Source of the DNA: a virus
IMG/VR virus record: IMGVR_UViG_3300010399_000044
Span: 1 to 56,124 of that record
DNA length: 56,124 nt
Reading direction: 5' to 3' (one strand)
The notes under the pieces were generated by a model. It was not told the origin of the DNA. It made no database searches and saw only the letters and a list, made by a program, of their open reading frames with translations. Made by a program: the position numbers and the translations under genes. Positions 13,723 to 23,027 of this stretch are shown in pieces (the stretch's first letter is position 1; each line of letters starts with the position of its first letter).

Positions 13723-14072
13723 GCCTTCTAGACACCGGGCGAGAGACCGTAATCATCTTCCAAGAGATCGAGACTATCGACTCGGATGGAAACACAATCA
13801 CCAAGGCAGGTCCAGTAGGAGTAGAGACTATCGCAGCCGTTCAGTTGGCTGCGCAATCCGGTACTTCTGCGAGGCGTGCCGAGCAGGACAACGAGGGTTT
13901 CGAGTCGGAACAGGTTTACCGTCTCAGGCTTCCGAGGTCCTTCCCATTCTTGATCGGGGCCCAGGCCCAGGTCGAGTGGTTGGGTGTGAGGTGGTCCATC
14001 ATCGGTAAGCCTCGTAGGTACAACGGTTCCAACAACACGGCCCACACCGATTATATCATCAGGCGCAACTAA
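13719..14072 (+). CDS. Head-tail stopper
   Basis: 117 residues from the ATG at 13719. The frame is open further upstream, but that part overlaps the adaptor gene and is not coding. Beta-rich protein with IIFQEIETIDSDGNTITKAG and LGVRWSIIGKPRRYNGS, the pattern of SPP1 gp16/head-completion stoppers that close the portal channel and join the tail. It overlaps the adaptor stop by 4 bp. Confidence 0.75.
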   Translation: MSLLDTGRETVIIFQEIETIDSDGNTITKAGPVGVETIAAVQLAAQSGTSARRAEQDNEGFESEQVYRLRLPRSFPFLIGAQAQVEWLGVRWSIIGKPRRYNGSNNTAHTDYIIRRN

Positions 14073-14073
14073 C

Positions 14074-14379
14074 ATGGTCAAGATCAGATTGATCGGACGA
14101 AAGGCCATGAACAAGATTATCGCCCCGCAACCCGAAGTACAGTCCGAAGTGCGTAAGCAGGCAAACCGCCTGGCCAAGATTGCTGAAGGCAGGTTGGCAG
14201 CACACCGCAGGACCGGCGACCACAAGATCGTGACCGAAAAGAGGGTGTCCATGAAGTATGGATTCCTGGATTACCTGATCTCCATGGAAGGTTCTGCCCC
14301 CATGAGTGTCGAGTTCGGTCACCGCAATCATCGTGGCGGTTATGTCCACGGCCTGTACATCATGACCAGCCTACTGTAA
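14074..14379 (+). CDS. Neck / tail-completion protein
   Basis: 101 residues, basic, with the start VKIRLIGRKAMNKIIAPQPEV and the pattern VEFGHRNHRGGYVHGLYI at the end. That ending is typical of HK97 gp10-like or DUF5403-type neck proteins in actinobacteriophages. It starts 1 bp after the stopper and ends before AAGGAGGAG of the next gene. The exact role in neck assembly is inferred from order. Confidence 0.65.
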   Translation: MVKIRLIGRKAMNKIIAPQPEVQSEVRKQANRLAKIAEGRLAAHRRTGDHKIVTEKRVSMKYGFLDYLISMEGSAPMSVEFGHRNHRGGYVHGLYIMTSLL

Positions 14380-14388
14380 GGAGGAGAA

Positions 14389-14805
14389 TTGCCCGTAGTT
14401 CGCGATATGCCTCGAATTCAAGCAGTGGTAATCCCTCTCCTGAAGGCACGGCTTGATCCTAGTGTGACCATCGGTTCCTGGATGAGGGATGTAGACCACG
14501 ACCGAACATGGCCCGTGATCAATGTTCGCCGTCTCGGCGGTCTTCCACGAGATCCCCAGCGTCTGGATCGTCCGGTTGTGGAACTCACTGTTTATCACGA
14601 TCAGGGGATTGTCCCTGCCGAAGACCTGTGGTTGGACGCACGCACAGTCCTGTATGAGGCGTGGCTGGCACAGACTGTTGTTACCGGGGTTGGTTATATC
14701 CACTCGTATTTCGAGACGTTTGGCCCTTCCCAGTTCGATTCACCGTTCGATGATACATGGCGCATTCAGGGACTGATCCAACTTGGTCTCCGACCGCATA
14801 ATTAG
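14389..14805 (+). CDS. Tail terminator
   Basis: 138 residues from a TTG preceded by AAGGAGGAG (14378-14386). The protein has a central beta-sheet with RPVVELTVYHD and the acidic helix PAEDLWLDARTVLYEAW, as in tail terminators of this gene order, which cap the tail tube. It lies between the neck gene and the major tail protein. Confidence 0.75.
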   Translation: MPVVRDMPRIQAVVIPLLKARLDPSVTIGSWMRDVDHDRTWPVINVRRLGGLPRDPQRLDRPVVELTVYHDQGIVPAEDLWLDARTVLYEAWLAQTVVTGVGYIHSYFETFGPSQFDSPFDDTWRIQGLIQLGLRPHN

Positions 14806-14822
14806 ATGAGGAGTAAGCAAGA

Positions 14823-15401
14823 ATGGCAGAAAATGATGTCGCCGTAATCACACCGGCAAGGGGTTATATCTTCCTTGCCGCGACGGGAACGGCACGACCA
14901 ACCCCTGGTGCGATCGACTCGTTCGATCCTACCGTTGGGCTTTCGGGTTGGGTTTCGATTGGGCACACAGCCCGTGACGAACTCCCAACCTTCGGGTTTG
15001 ATGGTGGTGACACCGAAGTCAAGGGCACTTGGCAGAACGCCTCGCTCCGTGAGGTTGTGACCGAGGTTGCCTCCGACTTTGTCACGTTCAACTGCCACCA
15101 GTTTGACGAGACTGTTCTAGGCCTGTACTACTCCGTGGCCGATGGTGGGTCTACCGAGGGTGTCTTCGAGGTGCAGAGTGCACCGACCACACCAATCGAG
15201 AAGGCTATCGTCATCGTCATCATGGATGGTACGACCAATATTGCCATGTGGGCGTCCAAGGTTTCCATTCGTCGTGAAGACGCGATGGAACTCGCAATCG
15301 ATGAGTTCGCGTTCATGCCACTGCGTGCGACGTTCCTGAAGAACTCTACCGATCCGCTTCTGGCATGGGTGTCTGCCGACACCGGAGTTAACCACTCCTA
15401 A
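14823..15401 (+). CDS. Major tail (tube) protein
   Basis: 192 residues, beta-rich, with AVITPARGYIFLAATGTARP at the start and GTWQNASLREVVTEVASDFV in the middle. It is in the usual place before the tail chaperones. A strong terminator follows at once, as expected for a gene that needs high expression. Many copies form the tail tube. Confidence 0.88.
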   Translation: MAENDVAVITPARGYIFLAATGTARPTPGAIDSFDPTVGLSGWVSIGHTARDELPTFGFDGGDTEVKGTWQNASLREVVTEVASDFVTFNCHQFDETVLGLYYSVADGGSTEGVFEVQSAPTTPIEKAIVIVIMDGTTNIAMWASKVSIRREDAMELAIDEFAFMPLRATFLKNSTDPLLAWVSADTGVNHS

Positions 15402-15406
15402 TCGGT

Positions 15407-15451
15407 AAGGGGAGCACGGTTCCTGGCGGACCCGCCGTGCTCCCCTTTTTT
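15407..15451 (+). terminator. Rho-independent terminator after major tail protein
   Basis: GGGGAGCACGG (15409-15419) pairs with CCGTGCTCCCC (15435-15445) around a 15-nt loop, followed by TTTTTT. It probably lowers read-through into the chaperone and tape-measure genes relative to the tube protein. Confidence 0.88.
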
Positions 15452-15487
15452 CTCTGGGTCCACCATCATACTTCGAAAGGGTTCGCC

Positions 15488-15844
15488 ATGAGTAACACCT
15501 TCAGCCTGGACGATCTGAACCAGGCCATCGAGACCAAGTACGCCCCATTCTGCTTCTCGGCGAATGGCTACACCTACGAGCTTCGACAGCTCCTCCGACT
15601 CGCCTCGTCTGAGCGAGCCGTTGTTGTCACACTCCTCAAGGATCTGGAAGCCATGAGCAGCGAAGACCCAGACGAGGAAGAGATTCTGGATCTCATCGAG
15701 TCGCTTCTGTCTGTGATCACGGCCAACCGCAAGGGTGACGAGCTGATCACCATCCTGGGTCACGATTTGATTCGGGTCAAGATGCTGATGGAAATGTGGA
15801 TGGAGGCGACCCAGGCGGGGGAAGCATCGCCCTCGCCCGCCTAA
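15488..15844 (+). CDS. Tail assembly chaperone G
   Basis: 118 residues from the ATG at 15488; the frame is open upstream through the terminator, but no ribosome-binding site supports an earlier start. Acidic helical protein (SSEDPDEEEILDLIESLL) typical of siphovirus gpG equivalents that wrap the tape measure. Near its end lies GGGGGAA (15817-15823), read G-GGG-GAA, where a -1 slip gives the longer GT product. Confidence 0.87.
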   Translation: MSNTFSLDDLNQAIETKYAPFCFSANGYTYELRQLLRLASSERAVVVTLLKDLEAMSSEDPDEEEILDLIESLLSVITANRKGDELITILGHDLIRVKMLMEMWMEATQAGEASPSPA

Positions 15845-16221
15845 TCGACCAGGCTGGTGAGGCTATCGTTGCAGATTTCCAGTCAGAATACTCACTGAAC
15901 TTGGTTGATGTTGTCCGGACGGGGTCTCACGACCCCGCCACACTACTTGTGCTTCTCAAGCAGCTTCCCCTGGGTTCTCGAACGGTTGCCGCCCTTCGAG
16001 GCGGCGAACAATTCGTTGGCTGGGATGTGGATAGGTACTTTTTGGCACAGCTCATCGACAGTGTGAACCGTGTGGCCTATACGGTTGCTGCGGCTAACTC
16101 CAAGAGGAAGCCCAAGGCACCAAAGCCTACTGTTCGCCCTTCGCGAGTCCAGAAGAGTGCGGCACAGTCCAACCCATTCCGACAGCAGCTAGCCAAAGCC
16201 AAAAAGGCTAAGGGAGGATAG
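15488..16221 (+). CDS. Tail assembly chaperone GT, -1 frameshift product
   Basis: A join near 15823 of the G frame and the -1 frame: 112 residues of G followed by 132 residues to the stop at 16221, 244 in all. After the slip the frame continues GSIALARLIDQAGEAIVADF. The T part has a basic C-terminus (KRKPKAPKPTVRPSRVQK). The slip heptamer GGGGGAA fits the XXXYYYZ rule. The GT form recruits tube subunits to the tape measure in lambda-like phages. The T part has no good start of its own. Confidence 0.87.
15817..15823 (+). promoter_or_regulatory. Programmed -1 ribosomal frameshift site
   Basis: GGGGGAA with codons GGG-GAA in the zero frame and GGG-GGA after slipping. It lies 19 bp before the G stop and inside the overlap with the T frame, the standard arrangement for siphovirus tail chaperones. 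Confidence 0.85.
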
Positions 16222-16224
16222 TAC

Positions 16225-18507
16225 ATGAGCAGCCCTGGCGGCTCTACCATTGGTCGCGTATCCGTCAAGGTTGTTCCGGATACCTCCAAGTTCAAGCAGG
16301 AGCTAGAAGCACAGCTCAAGAAGAGTCTCAAGGACTTCAAGGTCAGTATCGACGTCGAAGCCGACACGGCAGCCGCCCGTGCAGAGCTTGAAGCTCTGAA
16401 GAAGAAGATCGATTCACTCGACAAGACGGTTCGTGTCCGGGTAAACCAGGACGACGTGAAGAACCTGAAGAGTATCGGTGGGGCTGCTAGTTCGGCAGGC
16501 GAGGGTTTCAGCAGCATGGGCAGGTTCGCCCTCATCGGTGTTGCTGTACTGCTGCTTCTGGCACCAGCCCTGGCCCTGATCTCCACATTGCTGGCGGGTC
16601 TCCCGTCTCTGCTGTTCCTGGCGGGGTCTGCATTCGCAGCCATCGCGTTGGGCATGGACGGGATCAGTAAGGCAGCAGAAGTATTCGGACCCTCGATCGA
16701 GAGCCTGAAGAACTCGTTGTCGGCCACGTTCGAACGTGGCTTGACCCCTGTATTCGAGCAGTTGAATTCAATTTTCCCAGTCCTTGAACGTGGACTGAAC
16801 GTGGTTGCCGAAGGTCTTGTGTCGGTAGCCCAGGGTTTCACCAATGTGGTTACCTCTTCGGAGGGTATGACCCAGATCGAGAACTTCCTGAACAACACAG
16901 GACAGTTCTTCCAGCAGATTACACCTGGTGTCGAGTCGTTCACACGCACTCTGCTTACCCTGGCGAGTGCTGGGTCTGAATCGTTTGGCAAGCTCGCAGA
17001 TGTTTTCAACACCTTTACCCAGGGTTTTGACGACATGATCCAGGAGGCCGTCAAGAGCGGCACCCTGTTTGATGCGCTGGACGGACTTGCGAAGGTTACT
17101 TCGACACTTCTGGATGTGTTCACCGATCTGTTTGGTGCTGGCCTAGAGGCCATGTCGGTTTTGGGTGGTCCCATCTCGGATCTGTTCAAGGGATTCGGGG
17201 ATGCACTCGTGTCCCTCATGCCAGCTCTGACCAAGCTGTCAGAGATCGTGTTCAACGTCCTGGGCAAGGCATTCGAAGCGCTGGTTCCCATCTTCGATAA
17301 GCTGACCCCGGCATTCCTGAAGCTTGCCGACATCTTCGGAGAGCTTGTGGGCGGCGCGCTGGATGGTCTAAGCCCGCTTCTGGAGACAATCGCGGGTATC
17401 CTAGGGGATACACTCCTGAAGGCGTTGACCGCCCTTGAGCCGTTCATCGAACCACTCCTGAACGCGTTCAAGGAACTTGCTCTTATCGTGAGTGAGAAGC
17501 TGCTCCAGGCATTCACGGATATCATGCCGTTGTTCGATCAGATCGTCAAGTTCATCACGGACCTGATGACAGCAATCACTCCGCTGCTTCCTTCTTTGAT
17601 CGAGTTGGGTTCGGAAATCTTCCAGGCCATCATCGATGTGATGAAGGACCTGATGCCACACCTGATGAGGTTCGCACAGGAAGTACTGCCCCTGATCATT
17701 CAGGCAGTCAAGGATCTGACACCGTTTATCTTGGACATGATCGACGCCTTTATCGACATCGTGCCTGCAATCGCAGACTTGGTGGGGTGGATCATCGACA
17801 AGACAATCCCGGCATTCAACGGTTTCATGCAAATCGTCAAGGATGTCATGGGGCCCATCAAGGATATCATCGCAGGAGCCATCGAATACATCACTGGTGT
17901 TATCGATGCGTTCACAGGACTGATCACAGGTGACTGGGGTAGGTTCTGGGATGGTATCCAGGAGATGGCCAAGGGTGCGGTAGACATCCTGGGTGGAATC
18001 ATCGAAGCAGGCCTTGATCTGGTTATCGATTTCTTCATCAACCTTCCGCTGGAAATCATCGGTGCGATGGGTGATACCGGAAAGATGCTTGCCGACGCCG
18101 GTCGAAAGATCGTCCAGGGCCTGATCGATGGTATCAAGTCCATGATCGGGGCTGCTGGTAATGCCATCAAGGGTGTTGTCGACAACATCCGTAGCTTCCT
18201 GCCGTTCTCCCCTGCCAAGCAGGGTCCGTTCTCGGGTCGTGGGTATACCCTCTACTCGGGTAGGGCACTCATCGAAGACTGGGCGCTGGGTATGCAGCAG
18301 GCAGCACCAAGTGCTATTGCTGCTATCGAAGATGTCATGGGCCGTACCCAAACGGCCATGGATCTCGAAGCGTCTGTACAGTCCGATGGGTTTGGTGGTA
18401 TCAGCGATAAGGTTGCTGCTGCACTTTCGGGATGGAGCGTCGAAATGGACGCGAATGGTTTGACTCGAATGGTCAACAAGACCAACAATCTGAACAAGAG
18501 GCGATAA
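16225..18507 (+). CDS. Tape measure protein
   Basis: 760 residues, almost entirely helical. The N-terminal part is coiled coil (KFKQELEAQLKKSLKDF...). A long hydrophobic segment lies near residues 95-140, followed by repeated Phe/Leu-rich amphipathic helices (about 150-640). The protein ends with the NIRSFLPFSPAKQGPFSG motif found near the end of many tape measures. By the rule of about 1.5 angstrom per residue the tail would be about 110 nm long. Its stop overlaps the next ATG (TAATG). Confidence 0.93.
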   Translation: MSSPGGSTIGRVSVKVVPDTSKFKQELEAQLKKSLKDFKVSIDVEADTAAARAELEALKKKIDSLDKTVRVRVNQDDVKNLKSIGGAASSAGEGFSSMGRFALIGVAVLLLLAPALALISTLLAGLPSLLFLAGSAFAAIALGMDGISKAAEVFGPSIESLKNSLSATFERGLTPVFEQLNSIFPVLERGLNVVAEGLVSVAQGFTNVVTSSEGMTQIENFLNNTGQFFQQITPGVESFTRTLLTLASAGSESFGKLADVFNTFTQGFDDMIQEAVKSGTLFDALDGLAKVTSTLLDVFTDLFGAGLEAMSVLGGPISDLFKGFGDALVSLMPALTKLSEIVFNVLGKAFEALVPIFDKLTPAFLKLADIFGELVGGALDGLSPLLETIAGILGDTLLKALTALEPFIEPLLNAFKELALIVSEKLLQAFTDIMPLFDQIVKFITDLMTAITPLLPSLIELGSEIFQAIIDVMKDLMPHLMRFAQEVLPLIIQAVKDLTPFILDMIDAFIDIVPAIADLVGWIIDKTIPAFNGFMQIVKDVMGPIKDIIAGAIEYITGVIDAFTGLITGDWGRFWDGIQEMAKGAVDILGGIIEAGLDLVIDFFINLPLEIIGAMGDTGKMLADAGRKIVQGLIDGIKSMIGAAGNAIKGVVDNIRSFLPFSPAKQGPFSGRGYTLYSGRALIEDWALGMQQAAPSAIAAIEDVMGRTQTAMDLEASVQSDGFGGISDKVAAALSGWSVEMDANGLTRMVNKTNNLNKRR

Positions 18508-19337
18508 TGGTTTCCTGGTACCTAGGCCCATTGGGCAACCTCCGTGAACTGGACACTCCGGAGGTCAGCATGACCATAACGGATGTTCGTTATGGTGGAG
18601 TCCATCAGGCTTTGAGTGGTGCCAGGACCATGGATACCACCGGAGTCAAGCAGGATCTAGCGCTGTCGTTCCGCCTCCTCACCGAGGCGGACTACCGCTG
18701 GCTTCAGGCTCTCGCAACCCGGCATATTCCTGGGCCACACCGCCTGATCAACCCACTTCGTAGGAACCGCATGTCGGAATACGGAGCTTCGTGTAACGCG
18801 GTTAGCTCGTCCCGTCCTGGTCTCCGGTTTTCTGCCGGGGACTGGGAGTGGGTATCCGACTTCCCGTCTGCTGCGGGGTACGGCACAAGGGCTTTGAGGT
18901 GGACTGGACGTACAGCGTCGAGTATCGCCGCATGGGACCCTGATATGCACAACCCCATCTTCCCCCTGGAGCAAATCACAGGGTCTGTTTACGTCAAGGG
19001 CGACTCTTCGATCTCGGCTTTGCTGAAGTTCGACTACTACGACAAGGACAATGTCCTGCTGTCTTCGTCCACCACGGAGGCAGCGGCTGTCACGACCTCG
19101 TGGACCAGGTTCAGCATCACCAGGACGGCCCCCAGCAACGCCTGTGCGGCTCGTTTGGTGCTGTCGGCTGTAGCTACTACGTCCATGAATCTGGCAGCCG
19201 CACAGGTCGAATCAGGGGCTGCTGCTACGGCCTGGGACCTGGGTGGCGGGGCACCCGCAGTACTCATCGACCAGCTACCGTCAACCTCACCACGATACCC
19301 ACTCATGGATTGTACAATCACACTATTGGAGGCGTAA
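18507..19337 (+). CDS. Distal tail / minor tail protein 1
   Basis: 276 residues from the ATG at 18507, which overlaps the tape-measure stop. The first 100 residues resemble a distal-tail protein (WYLGPLGNLRELDTPEV, TEADYRWLQALATRHIPGPHRLINP). The second half is a beta-sandwich like a carbohydrate-binding insert (ITGSVYVKGDSSISALLKFDYYD, TTSWTRFSITRTAPSNACAARL). It is the expected first gene after the tape measure and may link the tube to the host-binding tip. Confidence 0.8.
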   Translation: MVSWYLGPLGNLRELDTPEVSMTITDVRYGGVHQALSGARTMDTTGVKQDLALSFRLLTEADYRWLQALATRHIPGPHRLINPLRRNRMSEYGASCNAVSSSRPGLRFSAGDWEWVSDFPSAAGYGTRALRWTGRTASSIAAWDPDMHNPIFPLEQITGSVYVKGDSSISALLKFDYYDKDNVLLSSSTTEAAAVTTSWTRFSITRTAPSNACAARLVLSAVATTSMNLAAAQVESGAAATAWDLGGGAPAVLIDQLPSTSPRYPLMDCTITLLEA

Positions 19338-19339
19338 AA

Positions 19340-21766
19340 ATGCAGAACCAAGGGGGCGCTGAAGCCACTGCGGCTATTAAGGCGTCGGACCGCCAGTTCC
19401 GTATTCGTCTCCTGGCTGACTGGAGCAGGGATGGGTTGTTCGCGCACGCGTTGAGCGACCTATCCCGTTACGCACGGGATGTTACCACCGATAGGTCCCT
19501 CAAGGGGTCTGCACCCGAGGAAGTAACCCTCATTGAGGGCTCTGGGGCTGCACAGATGGATGTAATCCTGTCTGGGGAGTACCTGGGGATTCCATTCTCG
19601 GGTGTTTTCAGCCCGTACCAGCCCAAGTCACCCTTTTTCCACCAGGAAATGATCGGTGTGGAGATCAAGTACGAAATTGGGGTGCAAACATCGATCGGAA
19701 TGGTGTGGTATCCCCAGTTCATCGGCAATGTTCGGAGTATCACCCCGAATAGGGGCTCCGGATTGGTGTCGTTGAGTGCTATCGACCGTGCTGAACTCAT
19801 GCGCAGGCCCATTACGTTCCCTGTGTGGGCTATCTACGACTACCACGCCTCGCGTGGCATCATCGAAGCACAGCTAGCAGATCCTCAGTGGGTTATCGAC
19901 CACTGCCTTCGTGAATGCAAGGTCAGTCCGACCCCGTACAGGCCCACTTCTCGTGAAGAGAATGGTCTCCCGGACGACGACATCACCGGACCCCAGATTT
20001 GGATCAATGGGACTGGTTCGTGGTTGCCTTCGATTGGGTGGCTGGACAACTGGAACGTACAGACCTACCCCTTCACTGAAGACACGGGTGAGGTCATGTA
20101 TAACTTCCTGGGTCCGACCAATCCCAACTCCCCCGAGCCCACAACGCCTCCTATGGCGTTGTCCGCCCTCGGAACAACCGGTGATTCCATCCTGAAGTAC
20201 TGGTGCACAGACCGTGACCAGATGTCTTCTATTGGAATGCAGGTTCTTGGGTTCACACTGAACCTTCGAGGTCCTCGGAACACGTTTTATCAGACAGCAG
20301 CCGAACACGAGGTTATCCATGTCCGTCTGGGTGAGTTTTATGTCATCTCCGTGATGATCGAGAATGGTCAGGTCTGGTCCGAGTTCGAAGACGAGACTCT
20401 GGTTACTACTGCGATCTCCTCCAAGGTGAATATCCCCACGACAGGTGATTACCAGCGCATCAACGTGATCTGGGATTACTTCAATGGTGCGGGACCTCAG
20501 GTGTATGTGGCTGCTGGTGTGAACACCAACAACTCGGGTAACTATCAGGACCTGGGTACGGCCAAGACGTGGGTTGGTGCTACAGACGAGCTCAAGGGCT
20601 TGTTCACGGTTGACCACAGGTGTTCGCTCAGCGACATCTACTATACCGCAACCAACTTTGGTTCTCTGGCTGTTGCCGATGCCCTCCAGTGGGGCGGCAG
20701 GACTCCGTCCTACACGGCTGTGCTGGACAATGGTCGTAACGGGTTGTCCTACATGCCTGTTCACCAGGGAGATGATGCCTGGGAGGTCGCGGCACGTGTT
20801 GCCTCGGCCGAGTTCGGCTCCATCTTCTGGGATGAGGCTGGTGTATTCAGGTTCTGGAATGCAGAACGTATGAAGACACTACAAGACACCATCGTCAGGG
20901 AACTGACCCTGGATGATGTGACAGGTCTTGAGATCACCAACTCGTTGGACTCGGTTCGTAATATCTGGACCGTGCAGTCTGGGAAGCGACGAGCCTTCGA
21001 GGCTGCGTCGTACGAATCCAACTCGGAATGGGAATTCTATGTTGAGGGTACGGAAACCAGGCTGTTCCGCATCTGGTCTGACGAAGTCCTGAGTCCCAAC
21101 CCAGGTAAGATCACCAGGTATAGTTCTACCGTGGCTGGTCCGATCCCGGAATGGAATGACATCCTGGATCATGGGTATGTAGTCCAGTGGTACGACGGTG
21201 CTGTGTGGGCTGAGGATGATGGTAAGACTTCTGGTGTCGATATCTACGTGTACTTCGACAACCAGGGTCAGGTCGTAGTCAACTTCCACAATGGGTATGC
21301 CGAACCCGCAAGGCTGGCCAAGGATACTGGTGGTGCAGCATTCCGGGTTGGTGGTACCAAGATCGAGACCTTCGATTCGCAGCTCACCCTGTTCAAGGCA
21401 CAGGAATCCATCGACACCTATGGTGGTAAGAACCTGAGGCTGTCCGGGGACTTCTACCAGGAGATGGTGAACTACGGTGGGGTTATCTCCTACCTCATGC
21501 CAGGGACCGAGCTTCCTGTTCCGACAACCCAGGCCATCACCATCGCAGGGGACCCTCGTCTCCAGTTTGGTGACACCCTGAGGATTCACGACAGGGACGG
21601 ATTCGGGGAACGGTTCGACCTTCAGATTCAGGGTATCCGCAGGAGCTATTCTGTGGACTCTGGGCTGACAGACACACTCTCTGTTGAATTGATCGCAGCA
21701 CCAGCAGGTATCTGGGACTCCAACCAGTACGGCATCTGGGGCTCTACCTTCGTTTGGGGCGAATAG
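19340..21766 (+). CDS. Minor tail protein 2 (tail-tip, Tal-like)
   Basis: 808 residues from the ATG at 19340 with GGAGG 7 bp upstream; the frame is open further upstream, but that part overlaps minor tail protein 1. The long beta-rich protein includes a hub-like N-terminal part (DWSRDGLFAHALSDLSRY), a laminin-G/lectin-like middle (about 290-440) and a C-terminal hub domain with FGDTLRIHDRDGFGERFDLQIQGI. It probably builds the tail tip that contacts the wall. Confidence 0.83.
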   Translation: MQNQGGAEATAAIKASDRQFRIRLLADWSRDGLFAHALSDLSRYARDVTTDRSLKGSAPEEVTLIEGSGAAQMDVILSGEYLGIPFSGVFSPYQPKSPFFHQEMIGVEIKYEIGVQTSIGMVWYPQFIGNVRSITPNRGSGLVSLSAIDRAELMRRPITFPVWAIYDYHASRGIIEAQLADPQWVIDHCLRECKVSPTPYRPTSREENGLPDDDITGPQIWINGTGSWLPSIGWLDNWNVQTYPFTEDTGEVMYNFLGPTNPNSPEPTTPPMALSALGTTGDSILKYWCTDRDQMSSIGMQVLGFTLNLRGPRNTFYQTAAEHEVIHVRLGEFYVISVMIENGQVWSEFEDETLVTTAISSKVNIPTTGDYQRINVIWDYFNGAGPQVYVAAGVNTNNSGNYQDLGTAKTWVGATDELKGLFTVDHRCSLSDIYYTATNFGSLAVADALQWGGRTPSYTAVLDNGRNGLSYMPVHQGDDAWEVAARVASAEFGSIFWDEAGVFRFWNAERMKTLQDTIVRELTLDDVTGLEITNSLDSVRNIWTVQSGKRRAFEAASYESNSEWEFYVEGTETRLFRIWSDEVLSPNPGKITRYSSTVAGPIPEWNDILDHGYVVQWYDGAVWAEDDGKTSGVDIYVYFDNQGQVVVNFHNGYAEPARLAKDTGGAAFRVGGTKIETFDSQLTLFKAQESIDTYGGKNLRLSGDFYQEMVNYGGVISYLMPGTELPVPTTQAITIAGDPRLQFGDTLRIHDRDGFGERFDLQIQGIRRSYSVDSGLTDTLSVELIAAPAGIWDSNQYGIWGSTFVWGE

Positions 21767-21767
21767 A

Positions 21768-22307
21768 ATGGCACTTACCCTGCCGATGAACGATGCCGTA
21801 CCAGGTAACGTTGCCAGCTCGGCTGATTACAACATCCTGATCGACAACATCCTGGATCTGGACACACGGGTTACCGCGATTACACCTGGTACTCCATCAA
21901 ATATCGAACGCAGGCACAATGCTTCCCAGGCTATCTCTGCGACTACCAACACGAAGGTCCCCTTCGATACATCCATCAATGCCGGTTCTGGGATTACGTA
22001 TACGGGCAGCACCACGAGGTCCTTCACGTTTGCGACAGACGGGGTTTACACGTTCTCGGCCAGTATTCGAACGGATGCCAACGCAGGGCTGTACCTGTGG
22101 TTTGCACCCACATCCGATGCAACCCAGGACCGTGGTAAGAACGCTGCCACGGGTGGTGTGTCGCTGGCAACCTCGGCAACGTTCCGGATCGCAGCAGCCG
22201 ACGTGTTCTCGGTATGGATGTGGTCTTCTATCGGTCTTAACCTCGTCCGTGAGGGGGGCACCGGTAGGGCACCCTGGATCTCCATCGAGTACATGGGGCC
22301 GCTATAA
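21768..22307 (+). CDS. Minor tail protein 3 (possible receptor-binding jelly-roll)
   Basis: 179 residues. The N-terminal helix has ALTLPMNDAVPGNVASSADYN and a short coiled coil that could trimerise. The C-terminal beta-sandwich (about 60-179, TTNTKVPFDTSINAGSG to APWISIEYMG) resembles C1q/jelly-roll heads. It starts 1 bp after the tip protein and overlaps the next start. It is a good candidate for a host-binding knob; homology not proven. Confidence 0.65.
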   Translation: MALTLPMNDAVPGNVASSADYNILIDNILDLDTRVTAITPGTPSNIERRHNASQAISATTNTKVPFDTSINAGSGITYTGSTTRSFTFATDGVYTFSASIRTDANAGLYLWFAPTSDATQDRGKNAATGGVSLATSATFRIAAADVFSVWMWSSIGLNLVREGGTGRAPWISIEYMGPL

Positions 22308-22600
22308 TGACGGAGGATCTGACCGTGCATTCCATTGGAATGACAGAGCTGTACACCGAGATAAGGTCTCTCGGGGATAAGATGACCGACTACATCAACA
22401 GACATGACGTTGAATCAGCAACCCAGGGTCATGACATCGTAGAGCTACGCAAGGATTTTGACCAACTGGAAAGTAAGTTCGAATATGAGACTCAGCAGCG
22501 CAAAAGTTTGTCCAGGCAAGCGATTTGGGCAATTTTGACCTCCCTTGTGTTTCCTATTCTTGTTGCTGTAGCTGCAATAGTGATCACGACCAATAAGTAG
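22307..22600 (+). CDS. Coiled-coil membrane protein, holin-like
   Basis: 97 residues: a soluble coiled-coil part (about 1-70, VELRKDFDQLESKFEYETQQRK) and one C-terminal membrane segment (AIWAILTSLVFPILVAVAAIVI), ending TTNK. The design is like XhlA-type lysis helpers. TAATG overlap with the previous stop. With the next gene it probably forms the holin system, far from the lysins at the left end. Confidence 0.65.
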   Translation: MTEDLTVHSIGMTELYTEIRSLGDKMTDYINRHDVESATQGHDIVELRKDFDQLESKFEYETQQRKSLSRQAIWAILTSLVFPILVAVAAIVITTNK

Positions 22601-22610
22601 AAGAGGAATT

Positions 22611-22829
22611 ATGTGGACCGCACAGTACTGGAAGGCCTTGTTCGAAGAGGCCGTGGTTGGATTTGCCGGTGGTGTTCTGAGTGTTACCGGTTTGGATGCC
22701 GTGGATGTCCTTAACCTGGACTTCAAGGCTGCGCTGGGCGTAGGCCTGGGTGGAGCCCTGGTGGTTGTCCTGAAGGGCCTTGGTCTGAAGAACGTAGGCG
22801 CACCGCAGAGCCCAAGTATCGTGAAGTAA
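22611..22829 (+). CDS. Holin (r1t-like)
   Basis: 72 residues with two hydrophobic segments: AVVGFAGGVLSVTG and AALGVGLGGALVVVLKGLGL. This is the pattern of small class II holins of actinobacteriophages, annotated as r1t-like. AGAGGAA lies before the ATG. It is the last rightward gene before the bidirectional terminator. A holin would form membrane pores to release the two endolysins. Confidence 0.75.
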   Translation: MWTAQYWKALFEEAVVGFAGGVLSVTGLDAVDVLNLDFKAALGVGLGGALVVVLKGLGLKNVGAPQSPSIVK

Positions 22830-22845
22830 GTCTAGAACGCAAAAA

Positions 22846-22872
22846 AGCCCCCACCTCATCGAGGTGGGGGCT
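22846..22872. terminator. Bidirectional terminator between the two arms
   Basis: AGCCCCCACCTC (22846-22857), loop ATC, GAGGTGGGGGCT (22861-22872). A T-rich tail (TTTCTTGTTT) follows on the plus strand and AAAAAA precedes it, so it can end both the rightward structural and leftward early transcripts. Confidence 0.92.
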
Positions 22873-22885
22873 TTTCTTGTTTAGA

Positions 22886-22963
22886 TCACCACTGGTTGCA
22901 CCAGCATCCGTCCTTGCAACCGCATTCGGAACAACCGCCTGTGTTATTCAAGGTCGAAGTCAC
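22886..22963 (-). CDS. Tiny Cys-rich protein, end of the leftward operon
   Basis: A 25-residue ORF from a GTG. It contains CSECGCKDGCWC, five cysteines in twelve residues, close in style to the tiny ORFs of the tRNA cluster. It overlaps the neighbour by 20 bp and stops just before the terminator. A TTG four codons later is another possible start. No strong ribosome-binding site. Probably metal-binding if expressed. Confidence 0.45.
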   Translation of the reverse strand: MTSTLNNTGGCSECGCKDGCWCNQW

Positions 22964-23027
22964 CGCTCAGAATCTCGATGTAATCCTCAAGGTCGAGATC
23001 ATCGTCTACACCTTCTGGATCAGCCAT
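22944..23027 (-). CDS. Minute acidic protein (27 aa)
   Basis: MADPEG followed by a run of Asp/Glu and a hydrophobic patch DYIEILSGDFDLE. The ATG overlaps the previous stop by 8 bp. It is one of seven consecutive acidic mini-ORFs (22.9-23.6 kb) that start MTD/MTN/MAD-P or similar. Function unknown. Confidence 0.5.
   Translation of the reverse strand: MADPEGVDDDLDLEDYIEILSGDFDLE

Noticed and set aside
16077-17525. 482-codon open frame antisense to the tape measure
   Set aside because: Shadow of a strongly biased coding strand; Ser/Arg/Pro-rich translation with no domain.
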